This document shows, piece after piece, positions 10,250 through 21,439 of a DNA stretch of 64,000 nucleotides. The notes beneath the pieces are model-generated. The model ran no database searches, was not told where the DNA came from, and worked only from the letters and a program-made list of their open reading frames with translations. Made by a program: the position numbers and the translations under genes. Source of the DNA: Nannochloris sp. 'desiccata' (taxonomy: Eukaryota; Chlorophyta; Trebouxiophyceae; Chlorellales; Chlorellaceae); contig JAGTXX020000006.1 in assembly GCA_019044685.2 (NCBI GenBank), forward strand, positions 1,259,501 through 1,323,500. The letters run 5' to 3'. Within the stretch, counting starts at the first letter, position 1. Each line of letters starts with the position of its first letter.

Positions 10250-12814
10250 TTAAAAGAACACCCCAGGGGCCCCTTCTTTGACAAACACAGGCAAATAATC
10301 TAAAGGAGTTGATATTCCACGCAGCCATTGCCCTCCTTCAACTACGATACTAGGGTTCATGATATCCCTCCAAAGCCCGTCTGTCAGATACACATCCCTT
10401 CTTTTAGCCCCTTTATGCACCACAGGAGCGACAATAACGTGATCACCGAGAGCAAACTGATCATGAATCTCATAGGTTTGATCATCATGGGGTGCCAGCA
10501 TCCATAAGGGGCGGCAGATAGGGGTTAACGTATGTGCTGCCTCTTCGGCTAAAGATAACAACAGACCTTCCATTTTTTTCCGGACGTCCAACGCACCGGC
10601 AACCATTCGTTCCGCCTCCAAATCTAAATCCCACGGCGGAATTGAGAACTGTAAAGTAGGCATAAGGACACTAGCTTGAGTCCAACGAACTAATAACTCA
10701 GAATCGGGGGCAGCACCGAAATATCTATTGCCCCCTACAAGGTCCGGTAGACAAAATGGATATCCAAGAACGCCAGAAGTTAATAATGTAGGAATTAATG
10801 ACCGGAGACCATTCCCTGCATCCCATGTAGAGAATCTATCGCCCATGCGGCATAGTACAGCGACATCCTGGGTCAAATGACCAGTTCGTACTTCAGAAAC
10901 ACCTCCAGCAAACTGACCGGCCACATTCTTGACATACAATCTTGTATAGTCAGCAGGGGTAGCTAAGGGAGCGTAGGTTTGAGGATTTCTAGGTAAGAAA
11001 CAAGGCTCTCCAGCATCGAATTTGAATCCGTCGATGCCAGTTGCAGCTTGAAGGGCCTTTAATCGACCGACAAACCATTCTACCGCTTCCGGATTGGTGA
11101 CGTCTAACGCCGCAACAGGAGGTTGATTCCACCAAGCGAAAAAACCAGGGGCGGAGCCACCAGGAGCTACAGGAATGACAGGAGGGGCACCTGCACCACG
11201 CAACCATGACATAATACCACCAGCAGTCGATCTTGCAGTGCCGGAGCCTACAAAATAACCTTTAGCGGCGCCTTCTTGAAATGCTGCTGATTTCTCCTCT
11301 ACAAAAGGGTGTACCCAGACAGTCACTTTAAAACCAAGTTCATGAAGCTCGTCTACCATAGAACGTGGATCTGGAAACTTCTTTTCGTCAAAAGAAAGTT
11401 CTCCATACGCTGTTTGCCACCTATCGTCAATTTCCATCACACTTCTTGGTAACCCTCTGTCTGCAATTTCTCTAGCATATTTAAGTACTTTAGATTCATT
11501 CACCTTGGTCTTATACCGAGCCCAGGTCGTCCAAATGGGGGCACGAAGAACCTCAGCAGCGGGAGCTTGGCGGGGAGGAGTATGTGTTTTTAATGCCATT
11601 TTGCATGCAGCAGCAGCGTTTTCTGTGGCGCACAACGTGAGTCTTACTGACAACATCTCCATTTCCACTTCTCCTTCAGCAGCAAGAACAGCATCAGCAG
11701 CCGCTTGAGGATCGATATCTACAATTTCGTCAAATGAACATTCCAAAGAATTGATAGAAGAGCCATAAGAACCACAGAATCTCTCTTTTACACTGCTTCT
11801 CCAATCTCTGAGCGGGTGTTCCATGCTTCGATCTTCGTAACTCGCTCTCGCTTGGAATCTTAAGAGACCATCACAGCCTGCTCTGGCGACACGTCCATGT
11901 CCCGAAGTCAATGGCAGTAACTCACGAGTTGCGTTTTGGATGCCTACACCCCATTTGCGTTGTGCCCAATGAGCTTTTTCAACCATTGGTGCGTTCATCC
12001 CAACGTGGAGAAAGGGAGTGTCGGGGTCAATAGAGACTAAAAGACCTTTACTTGTCATCCAATTGCTACCTAAGAGTGTGTTGACCCCATTAGGGCCATT
12101 GTCAAAGGCGTACCAGGGTCCAACTTCCAGAGCAGCTTCGTTTAATGGCCACATTTGGCGAATAAAGTGACCACCGCCAAACCAAAACCCGCTCGGTGCA
12201 AGATGGATGCCAATTTCAGCGCAGGAATCGTTTGTTAAGGCAGGGACGCGAAAATCAAGGCTGAAACCTCCAGAAAGGGTCGATGATGTAATGCTCTTGC
12301 TATCCTCTAAAGCTGAGACGTGCAGCTCTGCGAATGGGGTAGTGGCGGATCCCCACCGCACAACAGCACGGACTATCAGCCCATTCTCTACCTCACGCTC
12401 GGCAACGGTAGGCTTGATATTTGAACAAGAAATTGGGAGGTTGAGATTGGCCTGAGCGACCAGTCTTTCTGCTGTAGCGTCCCACAATGCTAATTCACCT
12501 GAGACGGAAAGCGCTAGACGTACATTATCGGCTGTGTTCATCTCCAAAAGGATAGGAAGAGGTGCTAAGTTTTTCGATGAAGGGTGGGAAGACGTGCTTG
12601 GGGCACCTGAGGTCTTTCCGAGACCAGATCTTTTGCGACCGCTTTGTTGATTAGAGGGAAGCGTCTCTGGATTTGGTAAGCTCAGGACAGCTGAGACATT
12701 GTTACTATGTGTAATTCTCGATCTCTGATGGCGAGATAACGACCTTTTGGGAGAGCCATTTGCAAATTGCAAGCCCTCCTTCCATGTCGTAGCACCGCTA
12801 AATGTGCCCTGCAT
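10250..12814 (-). CDS. Glycoside hydrolase family 31 (MYORG-like) alpha-glycosidase
   Basis: Retaining alpha-glycosidase of family GH31, 854 aa in one frame. A beta-sandwich N-terminal half is followed by a TIM barrel with EIDDRWQ, the nucleophile segment DGFKFDAGE and the acid/base segment CRMGDRF, then GYPFCLPDLVGGN. The last motif is typical of the MYORG (KIAA1161) branch, whose animal member has alpha-galactosidase activity, rather than of acid maltase or glucosidase II. I see no clear signal peptide at this ATG. A possible acceptor (TTCTAG) lies 15 nt upstream in the transcript with the frame open across it, so a short 5' exon carrying a leader could be missing. Substrate and location are therefore open. 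Confidence 0.88.
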   Translation of the reverse strand: MQGTFSGATTWKEGLQFANGSPKRSLSRHQRSRITHSNNVSAVLSLPNPETLPSNQQSGRKRSGLGKTSGAPSTSSHPSSKNLAPLPILLEMNTADNVRLALSVSGELALWDATAERLVAQANLNLPISCSNIKPTVAEREVENGLIVRAVVRWGSATTPFAELHVSALEDSKSITSSTLSGGFSLDFRVPALTNDSCAEIGIHLAPSGFWFGGGHFIRQMWPLNEAALEVGPWYAFDNGPNGVNTLLGSNWMTSKGLLVSIDPDTPFLHVGMNAPMVEKAHWAQRKWGVGIQNATRELLPLTSGHGRVARAGCDGLLRFQARASYEDRSMEHPLRDWRSSVKERFCGSYGSSINSLECSFDEIVDIDPQAAADAVLAAEGEVEMEMLSVRLTLCATENAAAACKMALKTHTPPRQAPAAEVLRAPIWTTWARYKTKVNESKVLKYAREIADRGLPRSVMEIDDRWQTAYGELSFDEKKFPDPRSMVDELHELGFKVTVWVHPFVEEKSAAFQEGAAKGYFVGSGTARSTAGGIMSWLRGAGAPPVIPVAPGGSAPGFFAWWNQPPVAALDVTNPEAVEWFVGRLKALQAATGIDGFKFDAGEPCFLPRNPQTYAPLATPADYTRLYVKNVAGQFAGGVSEVRTGHLTQDVAVLCRMGDRFSTWDAGNGLRSLIPTLLTSGVLGYPFCLPDLVGGNRYFGAAPDSELLVRWTQASVLMPTLQFSIPPWDLDLEAERMVAGALDVRKKMEGLLLSLAEEAAHTLTPICRPLWMLAPHDDQTYEIHDQFALGDHVIVAPVVHKGAKRRDVYLTDGLWRDIMNPSIVVEGGQWLRGISTPLDYLPVFVKEGAPGVFF

Positions 12815-13147
12815 TCCAAGCCTTGATACCTAGAACCCTCCAGAGAATTATTTAGTAATGAATTTTAATACAAATCACGCATTATCACCTAGGGCTAATT
12901 AGCTGGGTGCACACCAAAACGGTTTGGAGGCAGTGTGGCCACAAAATCGAACTTCGGAAACGCAATTTCAATCGGTGGTGATAAAGCCTTTCTTCTTAAA
13001 TCTTCCGGAACCGTATTCTGCACAGCTTCAGCGGGGTTTCTCCGCTGTATTTTACATACGTGCATACAAAACTCCTTGCTAGTGTTCAAGGTAGCTAAAA
13101 GCATTTTATTTTGCCTTCTGACTCCCCGTCACTACAAATCATATAAA
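12815..13147. other. Divergent promoter region, possible GH31 5' exon
   Basis: This region separates the divergent GH31 and plastid-membrane-protein genes. A minus-strand open frame at 12895..13104 could be a first exon of GH31, since it is in compatible phase if a weak donor (GGT before GTGCAC) is used. I do not annotate it as coding. Confidence 0.35.
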
Positions 13148-14113
13148 ATGATCAGATCACTAGCTTCTCCTGCCCTTGGAATTAATACAAGGCTTGGATG
13201 CCGGCATAATATTTTAAAAATAAGTCCAAGCGTTTTTCTTGCCCACCGACGACCCAAAGTGCGTCCCATCTCCTCCACTATCCGAGCATCCCTTTGGTCT
13301 CTCGGTGACAACATTGTCGACGCCCTCCACACTGGCACCAGCATCGCTATCCTCGTGGGTCTAGGCCTTTCTGCACTTCCTTTACTCACCGGAGATTCAA
13401 AAGAACGCAATGAACGGCGATTCTTGCTGCCTAATGAGGACGAAGGGGCTGATAATATTCGATGGGGTGTCATGAGCACCCTTGCGTTTTTGCCATTCTT
13501 AAACCCAATGGTAGGAGTTGGAAAATTAAGAATTTACTTTAATTTAATGGTTTGTAATGTGGCTATATACACGAAGTCGATACTAAATCTTTAAAATTGA
13601 CCCTTCTAAATCTAGATCTCTAGTGCTAGTCGATTGCAGATTTAATATCTTGGAAAATTATCCCGCTTTGATTGTTTTCTTCTTTCCCTGCAGGCATGGG
13701 TCTTTGGAGCTCTTGATGACGAAGCTTCCTCTGTTCTTTACTGGAGTTTCGCTTGGATATATACTATGCCTTACGTTGCTAATGGATTTGAACTCGATGG
13801 GTACGCTATTGCTGCTCTTATTGCTGGGATCGTACACATGCAAATCGAGAGAATTGCTCAGACGGAACCCGTCGAAATCGAATTACCGCAGCTTTTGCGG
13901 ACTTTACTTCGTTCTCTACCACGTGCACTGACTGCTTTAGGTAGATATGGTGCTGGTGTAGGGGAAGAGGTTAGTGGGAGGGTAGGAAGGAGTGCTGATG
14001 CACAGAAAAGAAAACCAGATAGAAAGTATTTGGAAGAGAAAAGTCGAGAGGCAAGGATGCAGTTGGATGAATTTGATAGAAAGATAAAGGAAAAAGAAAG
14101 AAGGAAAAAGTGA
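13148..14113 (+). CDS. Conserved-looking plastid membrane protein of unknown function
   Basis: Two exons, 13148..13510 and 13694..14113, joined in phase 0 (GTAGGA...CTGCAG), give 260 aa. The first 50 or so residues are basic and Ser/Arg-rich like a chloroplast transit peptide. Hydrophobic segments follow: one near TSIAILVGLGLSALPL, one spanning the splice junction (LPFLNP|MAWVFGALDD), then FAWIYTMPYV and YAIAALIAGIVHM. The C-terminus is a charged, Lys/Glu-rich coiled-coil-like tail ending in KERRKK. I do not recognise the family. The long open frame upstream of this ATG does not look like coding sequence. Confidence 0.7.
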
Positions 14114-14341
14114 GTAGGTGTTTGACTTTCGATTTGATGGATACTAATTGACAAATAGTTGACTGATTTGAAATAATTGTGTGCTTTTACGTAGTTGCTG
14201 TTTTCCTTGTCTGTTGTTCCTGTTGCTAGCTTTGTAAAATTGTTTGCAATATGTTGCTTGTCTTAAAAGTCAATCAATTACGTAACGGTCAATAAGTATA
14301 CAGACTAAGAAATTTATTGCAACGAGATCTCTATTCAGTAA

Positions 14342-15221
14342 TTAAGCAGGATTGCCTGCATTTGCTCCCGCAGCCGTCGCTTCACTTTCCACTTTCTTGC
14401 AGGCCGCTTCTAATTCAATGTTCTTAGCGATTAAAGCCACGTATTCAGATTCCAATGCCCTTAATTCCCTTCCGGCAGATGTCTGCTGTAATTTACGTTC
14501 ACGATTAAGCTGATCGATAGCCCCACGAGTGGTTTCTAATTCGCTTTGCAAATTGGCGACGTGGGCAGCCAAGCTTTCGTTATGCGCTCGCCATGTTATT
14601 GGTCCAAATTTTAATAGAAGCTCTAAATTAAGTAGACGGTTGCGTTGGTGTTCTAATTGTGCATGCGCATTGTCTAATGCAGTCTGCCATGCAGCAGGAT
14701 CGCCGCGTTGGGAAGATGGGGGTGGGTTGAGATTATAGCGTTGAAGGTCAAGGGCGGAGAGAGGGGTGCCTGTGGATACACGTTGTAGTTCTGATTGAAG
14801 CAGTTCATTCTTCTGCGGGTATAAAGGAAAAAGAGTAAGATTATTGGTAATGATAATGTGAAAATAAGTAGGGTTTGAAGTAGTAAGTAACTAAGCTCTT
14901 ACCTCAATTCGGGACGGTGGCATTGCCGGGAGCTCACTTAGATAATCAGCCGGCTTTTTATCGCTATTTCTTGCCTGGATAGTATGTTTGGTAAGTATAG
15001 CTTAGTTTAGTCATCTGTTGCACGGTAGATTGTATAAAAAGGAACCTAAATAACAGAAAAGTAGCACTTACCTCTTCTTCTACTAATCTCATCACTGCTT
15101 CCTTTTCTCCTGCTTCAAGGCCATCAATATAAGGCAGAGAATCCACAAGCTCTTCCTTTCTTCTCCATCCTTTCTGTTCAACAAAAGCTTCGCTGGCCAG
15201 GGCCAAAGGCTGTCCACTCAT
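14342..15221 (-). CDS. SPF27: Pre-mRNA-splicing factor SPF27/BCAS2
   Basis: Core subunit of the Prp19/NineTeen spliceosome-activating complex. Three exons, in order of translation, are 15072..15221, 14903..14974 and 14342..14812, all joined in phase 0 at GTAAGT/GTAAGA donors and CAG acceptors. The product is 230 aa, close to the usual 225 or so. Family marks are the N-terminal LVDSLPYIDG, the RLVEEE helix end, PPSRIE, and a long coiled coil containing KFGPITWRAHNESL, which corresponds to the WKAHN motif of BCAS2. It ends in a short Ala-rich tail. Confidence 0.9.
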
Positions 15222-15611
15222 TTTGGTGATTTATTTTATTTTAAATTGTTCGGAAAACCTTCGAATTAATGCCACCTGAGGCTTTAATTAGGGCGTTATA
15301 AACTTCAGTTGAGAAATAATCCGAGTTTCTTTTTGCTGGTATCGAACTGGCATGATTATAATAAACCAGCTTTTCCTTTTCGGCAGTGGCCGTCCAGTGC
15401 CTCTCTACCCACTGTACCCGAGCACCAGGTACAGCCTAAGCAATGGTACTTACATTTAATAATGCAATTGAAACAGAAATCTATTACATTATGATTATCA
15501 CACATAGTTCCATTAACAAATCACTGTATGATTACTAGTGACGGCAAATAGATAGCAAGCAGCTCAGGCGGCTCTCTCAACTCTTGAAGAAAAGAACATC
15601 AGCTATATAGT

Positions 15612-16326
15612 CTACAAAGTAAGATTTGATATAGTAGACCCCATCATCTGCTTAAAAGCATCATATTCTAAACTTCCATGCCCTGTAGAATCCCACCGAG
15701 CCATGATACTATCAACTATCTGAGAAAGCTGTGCTGGTGTCATCCTCCGCTTGTTTGTGAGCTGTAAAATAGTCATAAGCTCGGATTTATCTATTTTTCC
15801 GTCATTGTTAGAATCAAAGACAAGAAAGGCAACTGCAAAGAGGAGGGTGGGAAATAATCAAAAGAAAGGCGTGTAGAAGGGGAAGACGGTAAAGTGGAAA
15901 CCAACAAGAACATAGTCCAGGACAATGGCTTACATCGAAACCGAGATTCTTCGTCTCGAAGCCTAGTAAACAGTTCCATCATGCATTTCATATCGGCTAA
16001 AGTAAGCAAGCCGTCCATATCTGAAACAAAGAGAGAAAAAGAAAATTAGTGGCTGGCGGCAGTGGTTATTTATGTTAATTCATAAACAAAATTTGCAGGC
16101 CAACGCGAGTCTCTAATAAAGTTTCTCCTAACGTCTACACACCAGAATCATACATCTCAAAGATGCGCTCCATGAAAGGATTCTGGCTAAGGCCGTCTAC
16201 ACTACGCAAGTCTGAGCGGGCAACTTCAGAACGCCCAAATCCTAATCGTCGAAGACGACGTTCTAATCTATCAATTTCAGCCTTGTTAAGGGCACCATCC
16301 CGGTCTAGACTTTGTAAATTTCCCAT
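15612..16326 (-). CDS. Calcineurin B-like EF-hand protein
   Basis: Three exons, in order 16143..16326, 15934..16020 and 15612..15832, encode 163 aa. Both introns are phase 1 and rejoin cleanly to YDSDMDG and RFRFAFLVFD. The N-terminus MGNLQS is a good N-myristoylation signal, as in calcineurin B. The spacing SQNPFMERIFEMYD matches LQQNPLVQRVIDIFD of calcineurin B. EF3 (DSNNDGKIDKSE) is canonical and EF2 is near-canonical. EF1 and EF4 are degraded, so it may bind about two calcium ions. It could be the regulatory subunit of calcineurin or a related myristoylated sensor; I did not see a partner gene here. Confidence 0.82.
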
Positions 16327-16636
16327 CGATTCGCTTCTGAAAAATTAAGAAGTCGATTAATACTAGTATCGAAATAATCAACCAACTGCAATCGCACCAA
16401 CTACTTGTTAATGAGCTTTGTCGCGTTTGGATGATCGCAATACAGTTTCACTGATTTTTCAAAATTTTCTATGTAAGAATTAATTGCATTCAGCGAAAAT
16501 GGATGGGCGACTCTTTAAACTCTGCCCTTCGCGAACGATCGTTGGAAAGGTTAAAAAGGCCAACCTCCATTTCAAAAGTACCGAGCCAGCGATTGTCTTG
16601 TTTTAATAAGGTCCTGATATTAATAGATTAGGCAAT

Positions 16637-17423
16637 ATGGGGGCGCCAAGTATCCTAAGGTCAATTTTTAGTGTTTATTCAAAATCTCTAAAGTCTCGAC
16701 CGATTGCCACCCAAATAGCGTCTTCAGCACTTCTATGGTAAGCCAAAGAAACGTTCTAATACCAACATTCAGTAAAACGGGAGGCCAGTATCAGCGAGAT
16801 GCCTGCTACAAGAGAAAGGACTTGATTTTAGCCTTTTGCTCATCCCGTGGCCGCTCGTGCCCCCGTCGACAGATAAAACTCATTTACCCTGTCTTCCCAA
16901 AAAAAATTGCAGGGGGGCTGGCGATTATCTAGCACAAAATATAGAAAAGCACCCTTTTCAAGCCCGTAGATGTGCTATGATGTCCTCTTATGGAGGTCTA
17001 TTCAATGGTGTCGTAGGCCATGCTTGGTATATAGCTCTCGACAAGGGCATGAAACGAGTTGCTGTACCAGGTACAGCAGCATTTGTAGGTGGTAAAGTTC
17101 TTGCTGATACGGTTATCTTCGGTCCCTTTCATGTCGCTGCGTTTTTTACTATCATCACATTGGTAGAAGGAGGCACTCTGAAAGATGTGAAGAGGAAAAT
17201 AGATACTGACTTGGTGCCGGCACTTGCTGCGGAAGTAGCGATCTGGCCAATAATCCAAGCAGTAAATTTCTGGAAGGTTCCAGTAGAATATCAGTTGTTG
17301 GTGGTGAATGGGTTTACTGTTATTGATGCTGCTTTTATGAGTTGGGTTCAACATAATTCTTTTAGAGAGAAAATCGAAGCATATTTGAAAAAGAAGAAGC
17401 TGGTAGCTGATTCGGCGCTTTAG
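16637..17423 (+). CDS. Mpv17/PMP22 family membrane protein
   Basis: Two exons, 16637..16737 and 16913..17423, give 203 aa. The junction restores a Trp codon and yields LLWGAGDYLAQ, the N-terminal Mpv17 motif. Further family marks are GHAWYIALDK, KVLADTVIFGP and AIWPIIQAVNFWKVPVEYQ. Four short transmembrane helices are expected. Mpv17 proteins sit in mitochondrial, peroxisomal or plastid membranes and are proposed to act as channels; the location here is not clear from the sequence. The short N-terminal exon (MGAPSILRS) is not a strong transit peptide. Confidence 0.88.
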
Positions 17424-17665
17424 GATGTTTTTTTGAGATTCTTTTTATCTGCTTACCTTAATTCATACTACTGGTTTCTAACTGTTTGCCCTCGGAATAG
17501 ACGCCATATGTGTTTTCTTATCAAGAGACCCTTGGCGCAAAAACCGCGCCAATTTGGTTGCAAGCTAGCTTATATTTTTGTCTTCAATACCTGTACCTGC
17601 TATTAGTAATACTTTATATTTACTGCATTTTTTTTAACATAAACCTTGATAGGAAGGTTAGCAAT

Positions 17666-18191
17666 ATGGGTGAGCGTGAAAACACAATCAAAAAAGATCT
17701 TGCAGTAAAAATAGAGATGCACATACTTGACTGACAGCCTATTTTCTTTGGTATTGCAGCCTCCAATACAGGAAATCAGATCTTTATCAACATCAAGAAG
17801 GGCAAAAATTATCCTCCTAATGTCGTAGAAATAAGGTAAGCCTCGGTCAAACATCACTTCAATTCCTCATTGACCAGTAAATGCAGTTCCAAATGCCCCT
17901 AACTGAACCTATTTATCTTGTTTCAGGGTTAAGTACGAACAAACTATTGGCGACTTGCGCAAGCTTGCTGCTAAAAAGGCTGGAATTGAAGTTGATCAAC
18001 TCCAGCTCTTTCGCCATGGTGCCGAGCTCTTGGCCGACAAGTATGATATGAAAACTTTGTTGGAAATGGATCTGCACACAGGATTTTCATTAATGGCTTA
18101 TGATCTGACTGAAGAACCGGATTATTTCCCACCAGTACGCAAGACCCCTGAGGGGCTTGTGGTAATTTCTGCAGCTGAAGCGGCAGCGTGA
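17666..18191 (+). CDS. Small ubiquitin-fold protein
   Basis: Spliced product of 114 aa. The first coding exon is only four bases (ATGG, 17666..17669) before GTGAGC. Exons 17760..17835 and 17927..18191 follow, giving MASNTGNQIFINIKKGK at the start. Phases agree at both junctions, and no other in-frame ATG lies upstream of the conserved part. The body looks like a ubiquitin-like beta-grasp: a first strand with FINIKKG, then VKYEQTIGDLRKLAAKKAGI, QLQLFRHGAELLAD and a MDLHTGFSLMAYDL end. There is no C-terminal di-glycine, so it is probably not conjugated. I cannot assign a named family. Confidence 0.7.
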
Positions 18192-18321
18192 TAGTTGATG
18201 GGAAATGAAATTTTTTATTACTACCATAGAGTTGCTGTTGTTTGGAAACATTAAATCAACCTGCTATTCATGTTAAAAGTAATACATTGACTATCTCAAC
18301 TAAAATAGATTAAATGAAACC

Positions 18322-19326
18322 TCATTGGAAATTTGTATAAACAGCATCAACGTCATCCACAGCCAGCAATCTTTCCAGCATACCTTCATTCGCAGCGAAA
18401 TCGTCATCACTTACTTGAACATCTGCCAATGGCATATACACCAACCCAGAAGCTTCCATGTTCAATTTCAATTTTTGTTCTGCTAAATTTGTACTGACTG
18501 CTGCAAATTCTTCCAAGCTTGTTAAAACTTTATACCCTTCAAGAACCCCTTCATCGTCTTTAGCTGGTACCATATCTGAAGCTCCAGCATCAAGAGCAGC
18601 TTCAAGAGCAGCATCTTCATCAGCTTCAGGGTCTACCATGACAAGGCCTGTGCGGGTGAAGTTGAAAAGGACACTGCCGGCATCAGCCATCTTGCCACCG
18701 CCTTTGGTGACGGCGGAGCGGACCTCGGCTGCGGTGCGGTTGACGTTGTCGGTTAAGGCTTCAATAATGAATCCAGTTCCACCAGGTCCTGTGTAAAGGT
18801 AATATGAAATAGAAGCGAGATTAATATATTTCGATATCTTTTAAGCATTAAAAAAAAAGTTGAAAACTGGCGGCAAAGGCGGTGACAATGTTTATATCAT
18901 TATTTTAAACCTACCGTATGCTTCATAAACCATTTCACTAAAGTCTGCCGAGTTCTTATCATCTGCTTTCTTCATATTTCTATCAATAATATCCTTAGGA
19001 AGCTGGGCTACGGTTGCTTGCTGCAAAACATCCCTCAGCCGGGAATTGGCAATGGGATCGGCGCCTCCAGCACGGACTGCTTGAGCGATCAATTTGCCAA
19101 TCTTTCCATATAATTTAGCCTTTTGGGCATCTGCTTTGCCCTTGCGGCCAGCGATTTTAGCACTTCTCCTGCCCATTTGGATTGTCTCTGTCATTCTGAA
19201 TTGGCGGACTTGGCGCATTGGAGCTTGAACCATGACAATTGGACTGCCACGGAGTATTTGTCTGCTGTTATGTATTGTTGTGCGCAGCATTGTGCTTAAA
19301 TGGAGCATAGATTTAAAAACGTTCAA
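18322..19326 (-). CDS. YebC/TACO1-family translational activator, organelle-targeted
   Basis: Two exons, 18915..19326 then 18322..18788, give up to 292 aa. The phase-1 junction restores EAYGPGGTGFI, a hallmark of the family. Other marks are MGRRSAKIAGRKGKADAQKAKLYGK-like N-terminal sequence, QLPKDIIDRNMKKA, NRTAAEVRSAVTKGGG and GSVLFNF. Bacterial YebC and mitochondrial TACO1 promote translation of difficult peptide stretches. The first 45 residues are basic with no acidic residue, which suggests an organelle presequence; mitochondrion or plastid cannot be told apart. A later Met (MLRTT) is an alternative start. Confidence 0.9.
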
Positions 19327-19605
19327 GGATGGATTTTAGCCTTTTAAGGTCAGTAGAAAATCGATTTGTATTCACTCTTCTGTACTCTTCACAAATACAA
19401 CAGCAATGTCTAGGAGTTCGATTGGCAATATGCCACGAATTTAAGCAAGCATTAGTTTTTGAACTTTGAGCAGCCAGAGCCTCTGGCCCAGAGGTAGAAA
19501 ACTATTCAATGATTGAAAAGTTTGACCAAGTAGAAAAAATGTTATACAACAAGCTTACATACTTGATACTACTAATACTTGAACCCAAATTGAGATATAT
19601 ATGCA

Positions 19606-21273
19606 ATGGAGGCACCGACAGTAGAGAGCTTGAAGCTCTCCGGCGACGATGGTAAGCTTTATAATTTCAGTAAACATGCAAACTTTCCCCCTGTTTCAAG
19701 CGTTGAATAGCCTTTATTCTTGTTGCAGCATTACGTGCTTCCGATTATGAAGCTGCTTTGGAGATTTATACGCATGCTCTCGATGAGTCTCCTGGCGATC
19801 CAAGAATCTTGTCCAACAGGAGCTTAGCAGCATTTAAATTAGGTAAATAGGGGGAAATTTTGAAGCTATGATAATGCGATTATAGATTGTATCTATTTAA
19901 CCTTATCACCTTGTTTTCTTCCCAAACTATATCCGCATACAGGATTCTTTGAGAAAGCTGTTAGCGATGCAGACACCGCTGTCCAGCTCCTCCACGCTCT
20001 TGACAACATCGAAAACGATCCTTCTGACACAGCCATCACCTCCAACGAAGTTCTCTCTAAAGCATACCATCGAAAAGCTCAAGCTCAAATCGCTTCAGGC
20101 CACTTGATCCCTGCTTTAAGAACATACAAAGAGGGGCTTACAGCCTGTCCTGGCGCCCAGGGCCTTGCAGCAGCCACTCGGTTAGCTTTAGACGAGGCTC
20201 CCTGCACTTGGTTTGCTGCATATTGGTCTAAATTAGTCGATGCAGCTCAGCAACCTCACCCTATGTCTTCCCGAGATGGGAAACTTCTTAAATTAGTACC
20301 TAAACAACACCGCTTTTGTCAAGCAGAGTTGCAAGATTTGGTCAATGGCTTTCTTATTAGTAATACGTGGTGGCTTGAGGAAGCTAAAAATTTGATATGG
20401 AATGCATGGACTGAAAAACGCACCCCAGGACGTGCTGAACTTGCGTTTTTCAGGGCTGCAGCCTACTTGCAAGCAACTAACGCAGAGCAGGCCCAGCGTG
20501 ATTCACTTGTTGCGCTTTCATATGGCCCAAAAGAACCCATTTCTGGCAACTCTACTTGGGCTGCAGCGCTGATTATCTACTCTTCTACTTTGGAATTAAA
20601 GGGAGAAAACGTCCCTGCCCTTCTTCACGCAGCACGTGCAGCAGAGATTGACCCTGATGCAGGCGCCACCACCCTCGCCATAGAAGCCGTTGATCGTCTA
20701 CTTCGCCGCGTTCCTGAGCATTACGCGGACGCAATACGTTCTGGAGGCGTGGAAAGATTACATACAGTTCTCAAAATGGAAAAAGAAAGAGATTTACCTC
20801 CATTCTTGAAGCCAAAACCTAAATATTATTACTATTATGAATGGATGAGGAAACGCATTGAAGCCCGTCACCCACAATTACCTGCTCCTGTGATGGATAA
20901 GCTTCTCACGATGGATGCAAACGAGCTTGATTTGTTGCTACAATACCCTGTTGCGATTGATGGAACTGTGCATGCTCTGGAACAGGTGTTGGAAAGCAAA
21001 GGTGAGGAGGGATTGGCTACATGGACGGTGCCATTGTTGAGTTGGCAACAAAAGAAAGATATTGAAGAAATCGAACAGCAACGACAAGGGCAGCAATTGG
21101 TGTTGGAGCAGGGAGGTGAAGAACCTAATAAAGTGTTGAAATTAATGGGAAAAGGTTCAGAAAGTGGTGGGAGCAGTGTGAAGAGTATCAGAGAAGAGGA
21201 TGATGAGGATGCCAACACCAGCAGCAGTGACGTTGGTGATGTTGACGGTAGTCGTTTAACTTCATTAGATTAA
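19606..21273 (+). CDS. TPR-repeat protein, function unknown
   Basis: Three exons, 19606..19651, 19729..19842 and 19943..21273, join without a frame break into 496 aa. The N-terminal 120 or so residues are TPR-like: ALRASDYEAALEIYTHAL, PRILSNRSLAAFKLGFFEKAVSDAD and KAYHRKAQAQIASGHL. This arrangement is seen in co-chaperone TPR domains. The middle is helical. A distinctive KYYYYYEWMRKRIE segment follows, and the C-terminus is a Glu/Gln- and Ser-rich tail. I see no catalytic domain. The start was chosen because the overlapping ATG five bases earlier (19601) hits a stop after seven codons. Confidence 0.7.
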
Positions 21274-21439
21274 GTAACGCTGTATTATTCTATTGTACTA
21301 TTTTTGTTTTGGCACATGTAGGTGTTATCAAAAGTTGCTATTAAAGAGTGACAGAAGTACTGTAAATATTAGATCCGAAAAAATACATTATAGATGGAAA
21401 AAAATTAAACTGAAAAAAAATTTGCAATTTACCGGTATA

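Noticed and set aside
12895..13104. Minus-strand frame that could be a 5' exon of the GH31 gene
   Set aside because: It needs a weak donor, and the resulting leader is not a convincing signal or transit peptide. Left as a note only.
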